64,000 nucleotides of DNA from Flammeovirgaceae bacterium 311. GTDB lineage: Bacteria; Bacteroidota; Bacteroidia; Cytophagales; Cyclobacteriaceae. Below are positions 45,700-54,096 of the stretch, piece after piece. The position numbers were made by a program, and so were the translations under genes. Position 1 is the stretch's first letter, and every line of letters begins with the position of its first letter. The notes below the pieces were generated by a model. The model was not told the origin of the DNA, searched no databases, and saw only the letters and a program-made list of their open reading frames with translations. The stretch is taken from positions 3,550,501-3,614,500 of the forward strand of contig CP004371.1 in the NCBI GenBank assembly GCA_000597885.1, in the 5' to 3' direction.

Positions 45700-46090
45700 T
45701 GCAGATATTACAATATAATGTGAATTCAAAATTCTAATATATAATATAATTTGAGATGATATGGCGTTTGTTCGCAGATTGTTTATCATATAGCAGCTCG
45801 CTAGTCTTCACACTGAAAGCATGTTACTATGACGAGAAAGTTAATTTTAGACTTAATCTGCTAGCTGAAAGTGTTTGGTTACTTAGATCTTAAACAGGAT
45901 TAGTTTTAATTCTGCCTTTGTTTTTAGTTCTGGCTGGATCTATGGTTGAAAATCTTTTGTACCTCTAAAAGAGACCCCACCCGGTTAAATCTTTTCGTTT
46001 TCCCTTGAGCGACCCCACCCCCTTTTATATGCACTTACTCCACCTGTAGAGGTAAACAAGGCCTCTCACTTATATTTGCAGATTAGTACA
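45700..46090. other. AT-rich spacer with a duplicated GACCCCACCC motif
   Basis: About 390 bases between two minus-strand genes. Two direct copies of GACCCCACCC lie at 45973-45982 and 46011-46020, 38 bases apart, each preceded by GAG or GAGC. They resemble the repeated subterminal sequences of some insertion-sequence ends but no transposase is near. No gene seen. Confidence 0.4.
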
Positions 46091-47086
46091 TTACAAATCA
46101 TCTTCCTTAAGGTCTACTGAAAAATTATCCTTGCCCTTCTTTCTTTCTTTTGAGGAAAGATCTACAGTATCAACTGAAACAGTAATGTTATTTGCATCCA
46201 CCGCGACCTTGGCTAAATCATTCATGATTGGCATTTGAATTTCTTCAAAACCTAATAGCCACTTTTCATCATAATTGAATGGAAGAAAGATTTGATAGGC
46301 AAAGACTCCATAAAATAAAATTAGCGTATGTTCGGGACATGGGTAATTTTCTCTCTTGTATCTCCTTTTTGCTAAAAAAGCCAAAGGATGTTTGAAATAT
46401 TTAGACCCGCCTACTCTCCTGACTAAAAATAATAAGGGGTGAGGGGAGTCTGGTTCAGTATCAAATTCGTTGATCAACCATTTTCTAGTTAGATCATATT
46501 TTAACACCTCTTCGTTAGATAACATAGAATACCCTATCTTAACGAAAACCTTCAAGACATCTTGGGGAATATAAGAAGTCTTCTCTGTATTGAAATGTAA
46601 CTTATTATTCTTCCTATCAACTTTAACCGCATCATGACTCATAAGAAATTCATCTCTTGATAAAGAACTAGAACCTTCTGGATGAGTCAGCATAAGCTGA
46701 ACAGCACCATCCTGAACAAAGGCCTCAAAACTCCCCTTATTGCCTTTATATTTTGGTATTCCCCTCTTTCCCTTTATCATTGATAAGGTATTGATGATGC
46801 CTCCAAAATTGGCAAATGAATCTTCATACTTGGAAAATATTGAGTTGCAGGAATCACATTCAAAATTTGAAAAGAAAAGTTTGTTGCCTGTTAATTCAGG
46901 TATTAAGTGCGCCTTCTTTCTAAATGTAGTTTGTGTAGAATCACGGTTACAAAATCTGCAAGTTTTATTGTTGCTATCTCCAATAAAAATCTTCTTACCA
47001 GAACCTCCTGTAAGAGAATTAACGAATTCATAATTTATTAGCATAGGATCGATATCGCCATGTCCTAAACGAATACATCGGATCAT
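46091..47086 (-). CDS. HNH-endonuclease-like protein, 331 aa
   Basis: The N-terminal part (43-90) has the zinc-finger HNH layout CRFCNRD ... KKAHLIPELTGNK ... ECDSCNSIFSKYEDSF with Cys43, Cys46, His60, Cys77, Cys80 and Asn81. The remaining 240 residues are an uncharacterised domain. HNH proteins of this type are often nucleases of restriction or defence islands, and the accessory location fits that. The exact catalytic residues are inferred by pattern, not by alignment. AT-rich; no obvious partner gene on the same strand. Confidence 0.65.
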   Translation of the reverse strand: MIRCIRLGHGDIDPMLINYEFVNSLTGGSGKKIFIGDSNNKTCRFCNRDSTQTTFRKKAHLIPELTGNKLFFSNFECDSCNSIFSKYEDSFANFGGIINTLSMIKGKRGIPKYKGNKGSFEAFVQDGAVQLMLTHPEGSSSLSRDEFLMSHDAVKVDRKNNKLHFNTEKTSYIPQDVLKVFVKIGYSMLSNEEVLKYDLTRKWLINEFDTEPDSPHPLLFLVRRVGGSKYFKHPLAFLAKRRYKRENYPCPEHTLILFYGVFAYQIFLPFNYDEKWLLGFEEIQMPIMNDLAKVAVDANNITVSVDTVDLSSKERKKGKDNFSVDLKEDDL

Positions 47087-47234
47087 ATCTTAAGGCATTT
47101 GCTTATAACTATTACCTTCTTAACCTAAGAGATAATAAGCAAATTAACAAACATGGCCATTGTTGACAATATCAATAATGCAGGCCCCAGCCCCTTAAAC
47201 GGCTATCTTTATGCAATAGTAAGGAGGAAAGATT

Positions 47235-47912
47235 ATGAGCGGGATGCCAGCAATGGGCGGTATGAACTTAGGCAGTATGATTGCCGGAGCCGCACAAGGA
47301 ACAATGGCAATAGGTCAGTTTATGGGAGGCTTATTGATGAAAAAGGGCAAACGTCCGGTATACCAACCTCCTAAGGCTTTAACCGATTCTATACGTAGGG
47401 CTGAAGCTGAAGAGAGCGCAATAGCAGATCCTATGTTAGCCGCTGCACAAAACAAGATAAGCCAGAATACAGCCAACACCTTATCAGCACAGCAGAAAGC
47501 AACCCGTAGTTCTTCCCAACTGTTAAATGCAGCAAGCCAAGCCCAGGTAGTTGAAAACAATGGTATGAGCAACTTAGCTGTACAGGGTATGGGCATAAGG
47601 GAGCAGCGCAGAAACAGACGGTACAATTTAGCCTCTGTTATGGGCAGCGTTCAGGATCGTATGTGGCAAATAAACCAGATGGAACCGTACCAGGGAAGAG
47701 CAGCTGCAAAACGTGCATTAATGGGAGCAGGCATGCAAAACTTTATGAAAAGCTCTGAAACGTTTGGTGCAGGTGCATCTAGCGGCCCCGCTTCCAGTGG
47801 AGTAGCTACACCAGACACCACTGCTGCTTCTTCACAGATGTACAACCAAATGGGAGTATATAACCAGGCCAATCTATACAGCAACCCGAACCAGTACGCT
47901 AACTTAGGATAG
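47235..47912 (+). CDS. phage-like structural/virion protein, 225 aa
   Basis: The start is set by a strong Shine-Dalgarno (AAGGAGGAAAG, 5-6 bases before ATG 47235), unusual for this genome. The protein begins with a Gly/Met-rich hydrophobic stretch (about 5-35), then KKGKRPVYQPPKALTDSI, a long Ala/Gln/Ser-rich helical region and RMWQINQMEPYQGRAAA, finishing with an Asn/Tyr-rich tail. This build recalls uncharacterised virion or tail-associated proteins of Bacteroidota phages. It is my recollection, not a database match. The next gene begins one base after its stop. Confidence 0.55.
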   Translation: MSGMPAMGGMNLGSMIAGAAQGTMAIGQFMGGLLMKKGKRPVYQPPKALTDSIRRAEAEESAIADPMLAAAQNKISQNTANTLSAQQKATRSSSQLLNAASQAQVVENNGMSNLAVQGMGIREQRRNRRYNLASVMGSVQDRMWQINQMEPYQGRAAAKRALMGAGMQNFMKSSETFGAGASSGPASSGVATPDTTAASSQMYNQMGVYNQANLYSNPNQYANLG

Positions 47913-47913
47913 T

Positions 47914-48348
47914 ATGCCAACAGGAGGAAAACCAACTAATGAGAAAGAGTTAGTGCAGGAGTATAAAAAATGGGTAGCAGCTGGTAGGCCTATCAGTAAG
48001 GGTAATCCTAACTCAAATCTTGATAAGAGCAGAATTAACTCTGCCTATAATAAATCTGCCAACGAGGGTATATTTATACTGATGGATCAGGGAAGGTCTG
48101 CTGCTGATGCTTATGCTATAGCCAGTGCAAAAAGCAATAAGGTAGGCGTAACAGATGAAGACGCTGCACTGGCAACGAAACGCCAGATACTACAGGAAAA
48201 GAGAATGGCAGGTGCAACCCCGTGGGCCTTGCCTAATGGTAAATTAGCCCCAGGCTGGACATTAGATAAACAAGGTAGGCCAGTACAGCAAAAGTATGTA
48301 AACCAGCCTGACAGCAGGCTTAGTGCCGTAATGGGCAGTATAAGATAA
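47914..48348 (+). CDS. hypothetical protein next to the phage-like gene, 144 aa
   Basis: Starts with ATG one base after the previous stop. Soluble and basic, with ELVQEYKKWVAAGRPISKGN at the start, a helical middle (DQGRSAADAYAIASAKSNKV) and a Pro/Gln-rich end. The last segment, SRLSAVMGSIR, is close to ASVMGSVQDR in the upstream protein. Probably part of the same phage-derived operon. No known family. Confidence 0.55.
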   Translation: MPTGGKPTNEKELVQEYKKWVAAGRPISKGNPNSNLDKSRINSAYNKSANEGIFILMDQGRSAADAYAIASAKSNKVGVTDEDAALATKRQILQEKRMAGATPWALPNGKLAPGWTLDKQGRPVQQKYVNQPDSRLSAVMGSIR

Positions 48349-48522
48349 CTGAACCTTTAAAATATTGCCCCTTGTTTAAGGTGGGGCATATCATTATTTA
48401 TTTTATATACTGCTATTTCATTACATGCGTAACTAAAATAGCTAATATTGAATTATTAGAAGAATATTTTGCTTATTTTAGTGGTAAAGTATTGAAAGTC
48501 AATTACTTAAGTATGTGACTCC

Positions 48523-48614
48523 TTATTCCACTCAAATGGAATAAGAAATTCCTTATTCCATTTTTTTCCTTTTGAATGGAATAACTAACTTTATATTCCA
48601 TTTGAATGGAATAA
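48523..48614 (+). promoter_or_regulatory. three palindromic operators upstream of fic
   Basis: Three copies of an inverted repeat built on TTATTCCA...TGGAATAA: 48523-48544 (6-base centre), 48553-48584 (16-base centre) and 48594-48614 (TATTCCATTTGAATGGAATAA, palindromic except for one terminal A). The last ends 6 bases before the ATG of the Fic gene. This is the layout of a regulator that binds cooperatively to repress its own gene. The Fic protein itself has a winged-helix tail and is the obvious candidate. Confidence 0.75.
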
Positions 48615-48620
48615 GAATTT

Positions 48621-49721
48621 ATGAATCCAACGCCCCATTTACCGTCACATTTACCACCTAAGATAGACTATACCAGATTCTTAAGAGAATTAAGCGAGGC
48701 AAACCGTGCGCTAGGTGAATTGAAAGGTTTATTAGCAAACATTCCAAATCCTAGCCTTCTTAGCACTCCTTTACTCACTAAGGAAGCTGTTGCAAGCTCT
48801 AAGATAGAAGGCACTCAAGCCACAATTGAAGATGTTTTTAAATATGAGGCTGAAGGTAAGGTTACACAAGAAAGTTCAAAAGATCAGGACATACGTGAGA
48901 TTATTAACTATAGAAAAGCTATCAGAGTAGCTACTGAATTGCTTCAAGATAGGCCAATAGGTACCAACTTTGTACGGCAATTGCATGCAGTATTACTTGA
49001 TTCTGTAAGAGGCACAAACAAAGACAAGGGAAACTTTAGACGCATACCTGTATATATTGGTAAACCTGGAGCAACAATAGAGAGTGCTCTTTATGTACCT
49101 CCATCAGCTGGGCAGTTAGACGATTTGCTATCAAATTGGGAAAAGTACATAAACAGCGAAGATGAACCTGATGTGCTAGTTCAAACAGCAGTTGCACATT
49201 ACCAGTTTGAAGCCATTCACCCTTTCTTAGATGGTAATGGAAGAATTGGAAGGCTATTGATTCCCATAATGCTTTTTGATAAGCAGGTGTTGTCGTATCC
49301 TCTACTTTATGTTAGTGAGTTCTTTGAAGATCATAGAGAAGAATATTATCACTATTTAAGGCAGGTCGATAAAGAATCGGACTGGGAAAGCTGGATTAAA
49401 TATTTCCTTAACGCTATTAAGGCCCAGGCTTTAGACACTCAATCTAAGGTGAATAGTATGTTAGGGCTCTACAAAGAGATAAAAGAGAAATTATCTGGTT
49501 TCAACTCACAGTACTCAATTGATTTACTTGATATAATATTTGAAAACCCTGTTGTCTCTATCACCAAGATCAGAGAAAAGCTTCCTACAAACAGCCCTCA
49601 AACGATATATAACATCATTGCTAAGTTCGAAGAGGCGGAAGTTCTGGAAGAAATAACGAAAGGAAGAAGAAATAAGATTTATGTATTCAGAGATTTAATG
49701 AAGATTCTGCGAGTAGAATAG
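48621..49721 (+). CDS. class II Fic-family protein with winged-helix tail
   Basis: 366 residues: N-terminal Fic_N region with the inhibitory helix motif SSKIEGT (Ser60, Glu63), then the Fic core with active site HPFLDGNGRIGR (His200, Asp204, Gly205, Asn206, Arg208). It ends in a winged-helix domain (VSITKIREKLPTNSPQTIYN, VLEEITKGRRNKIYVF). Fic enzymes transfer AMP from ATP to hydroxyl side chains; class II members hold the inhibitory glutamate within the N-terminus. The layout matches Shewanella SoFic. Upstream palindromes suggest self-regulation. Terminator at 49729. Confidence 0.88.
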   Translation: MNPTPHLPSHLPPKIDYTRFLRELSEANRALGELKGLLANIPNPSLLSTPLLTKEAVASSKIEGTQATIEDVFKYEAEGKVTQESSKDQDIREIINYRKAIRVATELLQDRPIGTNFVRQLHAVLLDSVRGTNKDKGNFRRIPVYIGKPGATIESALYVPPSAGQLDDLLSNWEKYINSEDEPDVLVQTAVAHYQFEAIHPFLDGNGRIGRLLIPIMLFDKQVLSYPLLYVSEFFEDHREEYYHYLRQVDKESDWESWIKYFLNAIKAQALDTQSKVNSMLGLYKEIKEKLSGFNSQYSIDLLDIIFENPVVSITKIREKLPTNSPQTIYNIIAKFEEAEVLEEITKGRRNKIYVFRDLMKILRVE

Positions 49722-49728
49722 TAGATAG

Positions 49729-49752
49729 AGCCCTGTACTAGGGCTTTTCTTT
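49729..49752 (+). terminator. terminator after fic
   Basis: Stem AGCCCT / AGGGCT with loop GTACT, followed by TTTTCTTTT. Confidence 0.75.
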
Positions 49753-49812
49753 TACAACGCATAAACGACGAACAATAACAACAATCAGCAATAATTATAA
49801 TTCATTAAGCCA

Positions 49813-50805
49813 TTGATAAACGTAGCAGAAATTCTAGAATTCTTCCGGCCGGATAGCAATCACAAAAATGGAGAGTCAATTATTCCCAAATCAATTGGAG
49901 ACTACTTTAATACAAAAAAAGATCTTAATCTTCTTGAGGTAGGAAGGGTTGTTAAAATACTTACTAATCTAGGTCTGTTAATTCCAAGTGGATCAAAAGG
50001 TGGTTCAAGCCCGATGTTAGGAGATGCATATTACTGTTTTGCCTATGATGACTTTAGTGCCAAATATGGCACATACAATTATCTAGTATATGGGTTTCCC
50101 TCAATTAGGAATGACTTCGAAAAATCAGTCAAGCCTATAATTTTAAAATATCGAAACAGTGAAGATGAATTGATTGATGACATAGGAACTTGTTTTGTGA
50201 TTGGAGAAAATGCTCTAATAACTGCAAGGCATTGTTTACCCAATAAAAGTACTGCAAAGATATATGGTGCGAACAATGAATTAATTAAAGCCGCAGCTAT
50301 TTTTACCCCTAAAGATCCAAATGTTGATTTAGCATTGATGCTAACAAATGGTAATCCATTTTCTAATATCAAACAATTTAGATTAGGTAATGGCAATATA
50401 TTAGATGAGGTAATGACAATGGGCTATCCCCCAATACCAGGATTTGATGCCATCCAAGTTTCTGAAATCGCTCGAATTTCAGCACACTTAAAATCTAGCT
50501 TAGGCAATATCGTTGGTACTGGAAACTCATATCTTGATAAGCAAGACTACTTTTTGATAAGTGCTCGAGTTAAAGGGGGCAACAGCGGCGGGCCATTTAT
50601 AAATAAAGAAGGAAAAGTTGTGGGAGTTATAGCTCAATTACCTTCACAATCTAATGAACTTGATTCTTTAGGATATGGGATTGTGACGCTCTCTAGTGCT
50701 TTGATAGAACTAGCCAACTCAATCAAGTCAAATCAAGAAAAAATTGATTTTATTCCTTTTGAAAACAGGCAAGATGGAATTTGGATTAAAGATGTCAGAT
50801 CCTAA
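49813..50805 (+). CDS. trypsin-like serine protease with N-terminal domain
   Basis: 330 residues from a TTG start. The protease core has the triad of chymotrypsin-fold enzymes: His140 in ALITARHCL, Asp172 in NVDLALM and Ser258 in KGGNSGGPFINKEGKVVGVI. There is no signal peptide, so it acts in the cytoplasm. Residues 1-60 look like a small helical, possibly winged-helix domain (SIGDYFNTKKDLNLLEVG). Cytoplasmic trypsin-like proteases in accessory regions are often effectors of defence systems, but no sensor partner is next to it. The call of protease is firm, the role open. Confidence 0.8.
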   Translation: MINVAEILEFFRPDSNHKNGESIIPKSIGDYFNTKKDLNLLEVGRVVKILTNLGLLIPSGSKGGSSPMLGDAYYCFAYDDFSAKYGTYNYLVYGFPSIRNDFEKSVKPIILKYRNSEDELIDDIGTCFVIGENALITARHCLPNKSTAKIYGANNELIKAAAIFTPKDPNVDLALMLTNGNPFSNIKQFRLGNGNILDEVMTMGYPPIPGFDAIQVSEIARISAHLKSSLGNIVGTGNSYLDKQDYFLISARVKGGNSGGPFINKEGKVVGVIAQLPSQSNELDSLGYGIVTLSSALIELANSIKSNQEKIDFIPFENRQDGIWIKDVRS

Positions 50806-50812
50806 TTTATGC

Positions 50813-51196
50813 TTAACTATGCTCTTTTAAATTACGCTCAAGAGTTCTTAAAAAATATCTACCCTTCATACTTAACGCATATCTATTGGGAGTACTGACA
50901 CTAAGGCAGGAAATCATTTTACGCTTATATACACAATCTAAATGCCCGAATTGCTCAAGCTCCTTTATTCTGGTTGATAGGTAGCTTAAATGAAGAGAAC
51001 GGCCAGCCTCAAAAAGTTTAGCCTGCAACTCCTTTACACTGAAGGGTTCAGAATGAGAAAAGAAAAGCTCCGCAGCTGCCAGTATCCTAACATCAGATTC
51101 CTTTAATCCTTTAGCGCTAGCTGATTCGTTCTCAATCGTTCTTTTTATAGCCAGATTGAAGAAAAAGTAAGCCTTTATATTATCAATGTTCATCAT
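50813..51196 (-). CDS. winged-helix DNA-binding protein, 127 aa
   Basis: The protein has a winged-helix core resembling MarR-like regulators: SEPFSVKELQAKLFEAGRSL, then HLSYLSTRIKELEQFGHLD as the recognition helix, and a wing RYALSMKGRYFL. It carries no sensor domain. It starts at ATG 51196 (or 51193). It probably followed in operon the gene later split by IS66: the stop of that gene lies 65 bases upstream. The start region is oriented towards the insertion, so transcription may now come from the IS or an internal promoter. Confidence 0.72.
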   Translation of the reverse strand: MMNIDNIKAYFFFNLAIKRTIENESASAKGLKESDVRILAAAELFFSHSEPFSVKELQAKLFEAGRSLHLSYLSTRIKELEQFGHLDCVYKRKMISCLSVSTPNRYALSMKGRYFLRTLERNLKEHS

Positions 51197-51348
51197 GTTA
51201 CTTTGATAATTGGTAGGCTGTTGAATGTGACTTAGTTGGAAGTAGGGGAAGGGGGGAGTTCTTATTCCACCCATAGAGGCAGACACCTTGCAAATTTAAT
51301 TCATTCGCAATCTTCCGGTATCTCAACACATACTGTACAAGCCTCTTA

Positions 51349-51377
51349 TTAAATTGTATCCACCCGACCAACTACAG
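51349..51377. repeat. left end of IS66: target duplication and inverted repeat
   Basis: ATTAAATT (51349-51356) is the target duplication; the terminal repeat begins GTATCCACCCGACCAACTAC at 51357. Confidence 0.92.
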
Positions 51378-52955
51378 GTTGATTTTAAAATTTTGAGGGT
51401 ATAAGTCTCGGATATTCTTGTGGTTTATTGACATGACATTCTTCAGTGTGTGCTTTAACCACTGATAAGGGTTTACCTCGTGCTTTTTGCAGATTGCAAA
51501 GAAGGAGTAGATCATTGCTGCTCTTTGTGCAGCTTGGTGTGAGCCAGCGAACAGATAGTTTTTACGGCCCAGTACCACAGGGCGGATGGCGTTTTCCACC
51601 AGGTTGTTATCTATTTCCAGTACTCCATCATAGAGATAAGCCGATAAAGCATCCCAGCGATCCTGGCTATAGCGCATAGCTTTGCCAATAGGGCTTTTAG
51701 GCAGGGTGGTTTTTACTTCTTTGGAGATCCACTTACCCAGATTGTTAAGAATAGGCAACGACTTTTCCAGCCTTAGCACTTTTCTCTGCTCTGGGGTAAG
51801 CTTTTCTTCCCGGGCTCTGGCTTCTACGTCATAGAGCTGCTGGATGTAGAGCAGTGCTATGGAAGATTTGGCCTTATCATTATCCAGGGCTTTCTCAAAC
51901 TCTCTTCTGGCATGTGCCCAGCAGGCCAGATGTACAACATCCTTTTGCCGGCCAATCTTTTCATAGACCTTGTAGCCATCTGTTTGCAAATATCCCTTAA
52001 AGCCCGACAATATCTGATCTGGTCCACTGGCACCACGCGTGGGCTGATAATCAAAGAGCACAGTGTTATCTATGGGACTATTGTAGACCCAATAGTAGCC
52101 TTGGTGGGTAGCACCTTTCTTATCCTTATCCAGCACCTTTATAGGTGTTTCATCTGCCTGCAGATAGCCTTTGATTTTGGTATCTTCAAGCAGATAGTCG
52201 TAGAGGGGCTGAAGCTTTTCCAGGGCTGTCCTGGTCCAGCCATCCAGCGTGGAGGCGGCTATGGGGATGTTTTCTCTTAAGAACCTTTGCCGTTGGCGAT
52301 ACAGCGGCAAGTGATCCATGTACTTATCGACAAGAATGCTGGCCAGCAGACCAGGTCCTGGAATACCTTTGTCGATGATGCGCTCGGGAAGTTCACCAAT
52401 CACCACACCTTCTTTATTCTTAGGGGCGTATTTAAAGCGGATGTAGCGGCGTATGAAAAGCTTTGCAGGTACACACTCCAGCTCATCTGTAACTTCTTTG
52501 CCAATACACTGCATCTGGCTTAGGTCGCCTTCCGGGTAGATCTCTACTTCTTCTACTTCCACATGCTCGGGCAGGGCTACACGGCCTTTGTGGGCAGAGG
52601 AGCGCTGCTTCTTGCGCGCGTATTCGATCTTTTCTACCAGGGCTTCCTCTTGCTGCTGTGCTTGCTCTGGCGTAGCTTCAAAAGGAAGGGGTAGCTGCTG
52701 GCTGTCGACTTCAAAGCGTTCTCTTTTCTGGCCAAAGGCCATGCGCTTGAGTTGATCTACCTGCCACTGGAGAAGTTCCACTTTGTCTTGCAAAACCTCT
52801 TCCTGACGTTGGAGATGATCTACTTTCTTCTGTTTATGAGCAATGGCAGACTCTTGCTTTTCAATAGTAGATGCTTGCGCTTGAATAGTATGATCCTTTT
52901 GCTGGAGCAGGGCAAGGAGTTCTTCTTTGGAGAGCTGTTCCAGGGCTGGATTCAT
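51372..52955 (-). CDS. tnpC: IS66 transposase TnpC
   Basis: The 527-residue protein is the IS66 transposase: N-terminal coiled coil (LSKEELLALLQQKDHTIQAQ), a zinc-finger-like part near EVEEVEIYPEGDLSQMQCIG and the catalytic domain. Within that domain are YLQADETPIKVLD (catalytic Asp), HLACWAHARREFEKAL and the late NLVENAIRPVVLGRKNYLF (catalytic Glu). It performs cut and joining of element ends. The start at 52955 is chosen; six residues more are possible. The last codons reach into the terminal repeat. Confidence 0.95.
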   Translation of the reverse strand: MNPALEQLSKEELLALLQQKDHTIQAQASTIEKQESAIAHKQKKVDHLQRQEEVLQDKVELLQWQVDQLKRMAFGQKRERFEVDSQQLPLPFEATPEQAQQQEEALVEKIEYARKKQRSSAHKGRVALPEHVEVEEVEIYPEGDLSQMQCIGKEVTDELECVPAKLFIRRYIRFKYAPKNKEGVVIGELPERIIDKGIPGPGLLASILVDKYMDHLPLYRQRQRFLRENIPIAASTLDGWTRTALEKLQPLYDYLLEDTKIKGYLQADETPIKVLDKDKKGATHQGYYWVYNSPIDNTVLFDYQPTRGASGPDQILSGFKGYLQTDGYKVYEKIGRQKDVVHLACWAHARREFEKALDNDKAKSSIALLYIQQLYDVEARAREEKLTPEQRKVLRLEKSLPILNNLGKWISKEVKTTLPKSPIGKAMRYSQDRWDALSAYLYDGVLEIDNNLVENAIRPVVLGRKNYLFAGSHQAAQRAAMIYSFFAICKKHEVNPYQWLKHTLKNVMSINHKNIRDLYPQNFKINL

Positions 52956-53005
52956 GCTCTGAAGATACAACAAAAAGAGGCTCTACCATAGTAAAAACTG
53001 CATTT

Positions 53006-53347
53006 TTACAGCTGATAACGCACTTTTTGTATGCTGCTTTTTACCTGTATGCCCTCGATCATCAGCACCAGTTCGGGCCACTTCAACACACCATTTTCCA
53101 CCTGCATTCTGGGAGCTGTGAAGGTGCCCCGCTCCAATCTTTTGTAATACAAGACAAAGCCCCCACTCTCCCAGTGCAAAAGCTTAATGCAACTGCGACT
53201 CCGGTTCACAAACACATACACCTCACCAGATGCCGGATCTCTTTGCAGCTCATTTCTAACCAGGCCAGAAAGAGCATCAAAGCTCTTGCGCATATCGCAG
53301 GGCTGGCTGTAGAGCAGATAGCTGTGTGAGGAGCTAAGCGAAAACAT
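53006..53347 (-). CDS. tnpB: IS66 accessory protein TnpB
   Basis: 113 residues with the IS66 Orf2 signature: YLYSQPCDMRKSFDALSGL-type start (here LLYSQPCDMRKSFDAL), VYVFVNRSRSCIKLLHWESG and FVLYYKRLERGTF. It is required for efficient transposition in the family. Located 2 bases after tnpA. Confidence 0.95.
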   Translation of the reverse strand: MFSLSSSHSYLLYSQPCDMRKSFDALSGLVRNELQRDPASGEVYVFVNRSRSCIKLLHWESGGFVLYYKRLERGTFTAPRMQVENGVLKWPELVLMIEGIQVKSSIQKVRYQL

Positions 53348-53349
53348 GA

Positions 53350-53637
53350 TCAGTAAAGGCGGATCAGCTGGCTGATCAAAGAAAGACTAGCATCTGCTGC
53401 TTTTAAACGTACGCCGTTGGGATATATGATCTCCATATCCTGCTGCTGACTGGAAGCACAGGCTTCTACTTTTACAAAGCTGCCAGCAGGCTGCAACTGG
53501 TGATGATCCCTGTACTTGCACGCCCAGTAATTGAATTTAGCATACGCTATGCCCACTTCCTGGCTATACTGTTTCTGGGTTTTACCACTTCGATGGCAAT
53601 CCTTCACCAACTCAAACATCTTCTCTGTTAATTCCAT
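53350..53637 (-). CDS. tnpA: IS66 accessory protein TnpA
   Basis: 95 residues with a helix-turn-helix (CHRSGKTQKQYSQEVGIAYA, KFNYWACKYRD) and a C-terminal part MEIIYPNGVRLKAADASLSL. It is the first of three IS66 genes. ATG 53637 (MELTEKMF) is preferred; upstream in-frame residues lie toward the IS end. Confidence 0.9.
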   Translation of the reverse strand: MELTEKMFELVKDCHRSGKTQKQYSQEVGIAYAKFNYWACKYRDHHQLQPAGSFVKVEACASSQQQDMEIIYPNGVRLKAADASLSLISQLIRLY

Positions 53638-53687
53638 AGCTTTATTGTTTAGCACAAAGCTATGCCGCAATTAACTCCCTGTAAATA

Positions 53688-53716
53688 TGTACTTGGTCGG
53701 GCGGATACATTAAATT
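53688..53716. repeat. right end of IS66: inverted repeat and target duplication
   Basis: GTACTTGGTCGGGCGGATAC (53689-53708) is the inverted copy of the left end; ATTAAATT (53709-53716) is the second copy of the target duplication. Confidence 0.92.
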
Positions 53717-54096
53717 GGCCCGATACATCTACCGGTTGAAGTACATACTTTTCAAACTTATCCCACAAGCTGTAGTACTCGCAATCCTCAACACATAGCA
53801 TACTTACAATATGACGCTTTCTGATGCTGTGCAGGTGGGCAAAGCCAACGATAAACATCCTGGCAATGTATTCGCCGTCTTCTTTGTTCCTGTCAGTTTG
53901 GAATAATATAGTTGGGTTGGGCTTAAGATGGCAATGCTTGCTTACTGCTCTGAAAATTTCACGAAGTTTATCAATCTGCTGCTGCTCTTTCCGGTGGTCT
54001 ATAAGCATTAGGTAGGGGTTGGTAATACTATAAAGATAATATCCTTAACCCCTTGCCTACTGCATTATTGATCCACCGTTGAACTGTTCTGTATTA

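Larger units (their letters stand above)
51357..53708 (-). mobile_element. intact IS66-family insertion sequence, 2,352 bp
   Basis: Contains tnpA, tnpB and tnpC in the usual order on the minus strand. Ends are near-perfect 20-bp inverted repeats (18 of 20 identical). The flanks are the same 8-bp sequence, ATTAAATT, at 51349-51356 and 53709-53716, which is the target duplication size of the family. All three genes are open. It splits a small gene of the accessory region. Confidence 0.95.
51262..54008 (-). pseudogene. small gene split by the IS66 insertion
   Basis: The 5' part (54008 to 53709) encodes 100 residues beginning MLIDHRKEQQQIDKLREIF and ending QPVDVSGQFN. After removal of the IS and one copy of the 8-bp duplication the frame continues at 51348 as KRLVQYVLRYRKIANEIKF and stops at 51262. 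The restored protein is 128 residues: soluble, helical, with no known family. The two fragments join without frame loss, which proves the interruption was recent. Function unknown. Confidence 0.85.

Noticed and set aside
47153-47374. A 73-codon frame overlapping the start of the phage-like gene
   Set aside because: More than half of it lies out of frame inside the following gene, which has the clear Shine-Dalgarno. Its first 27 codons could be a leader or a relic, but nothing supports translation.
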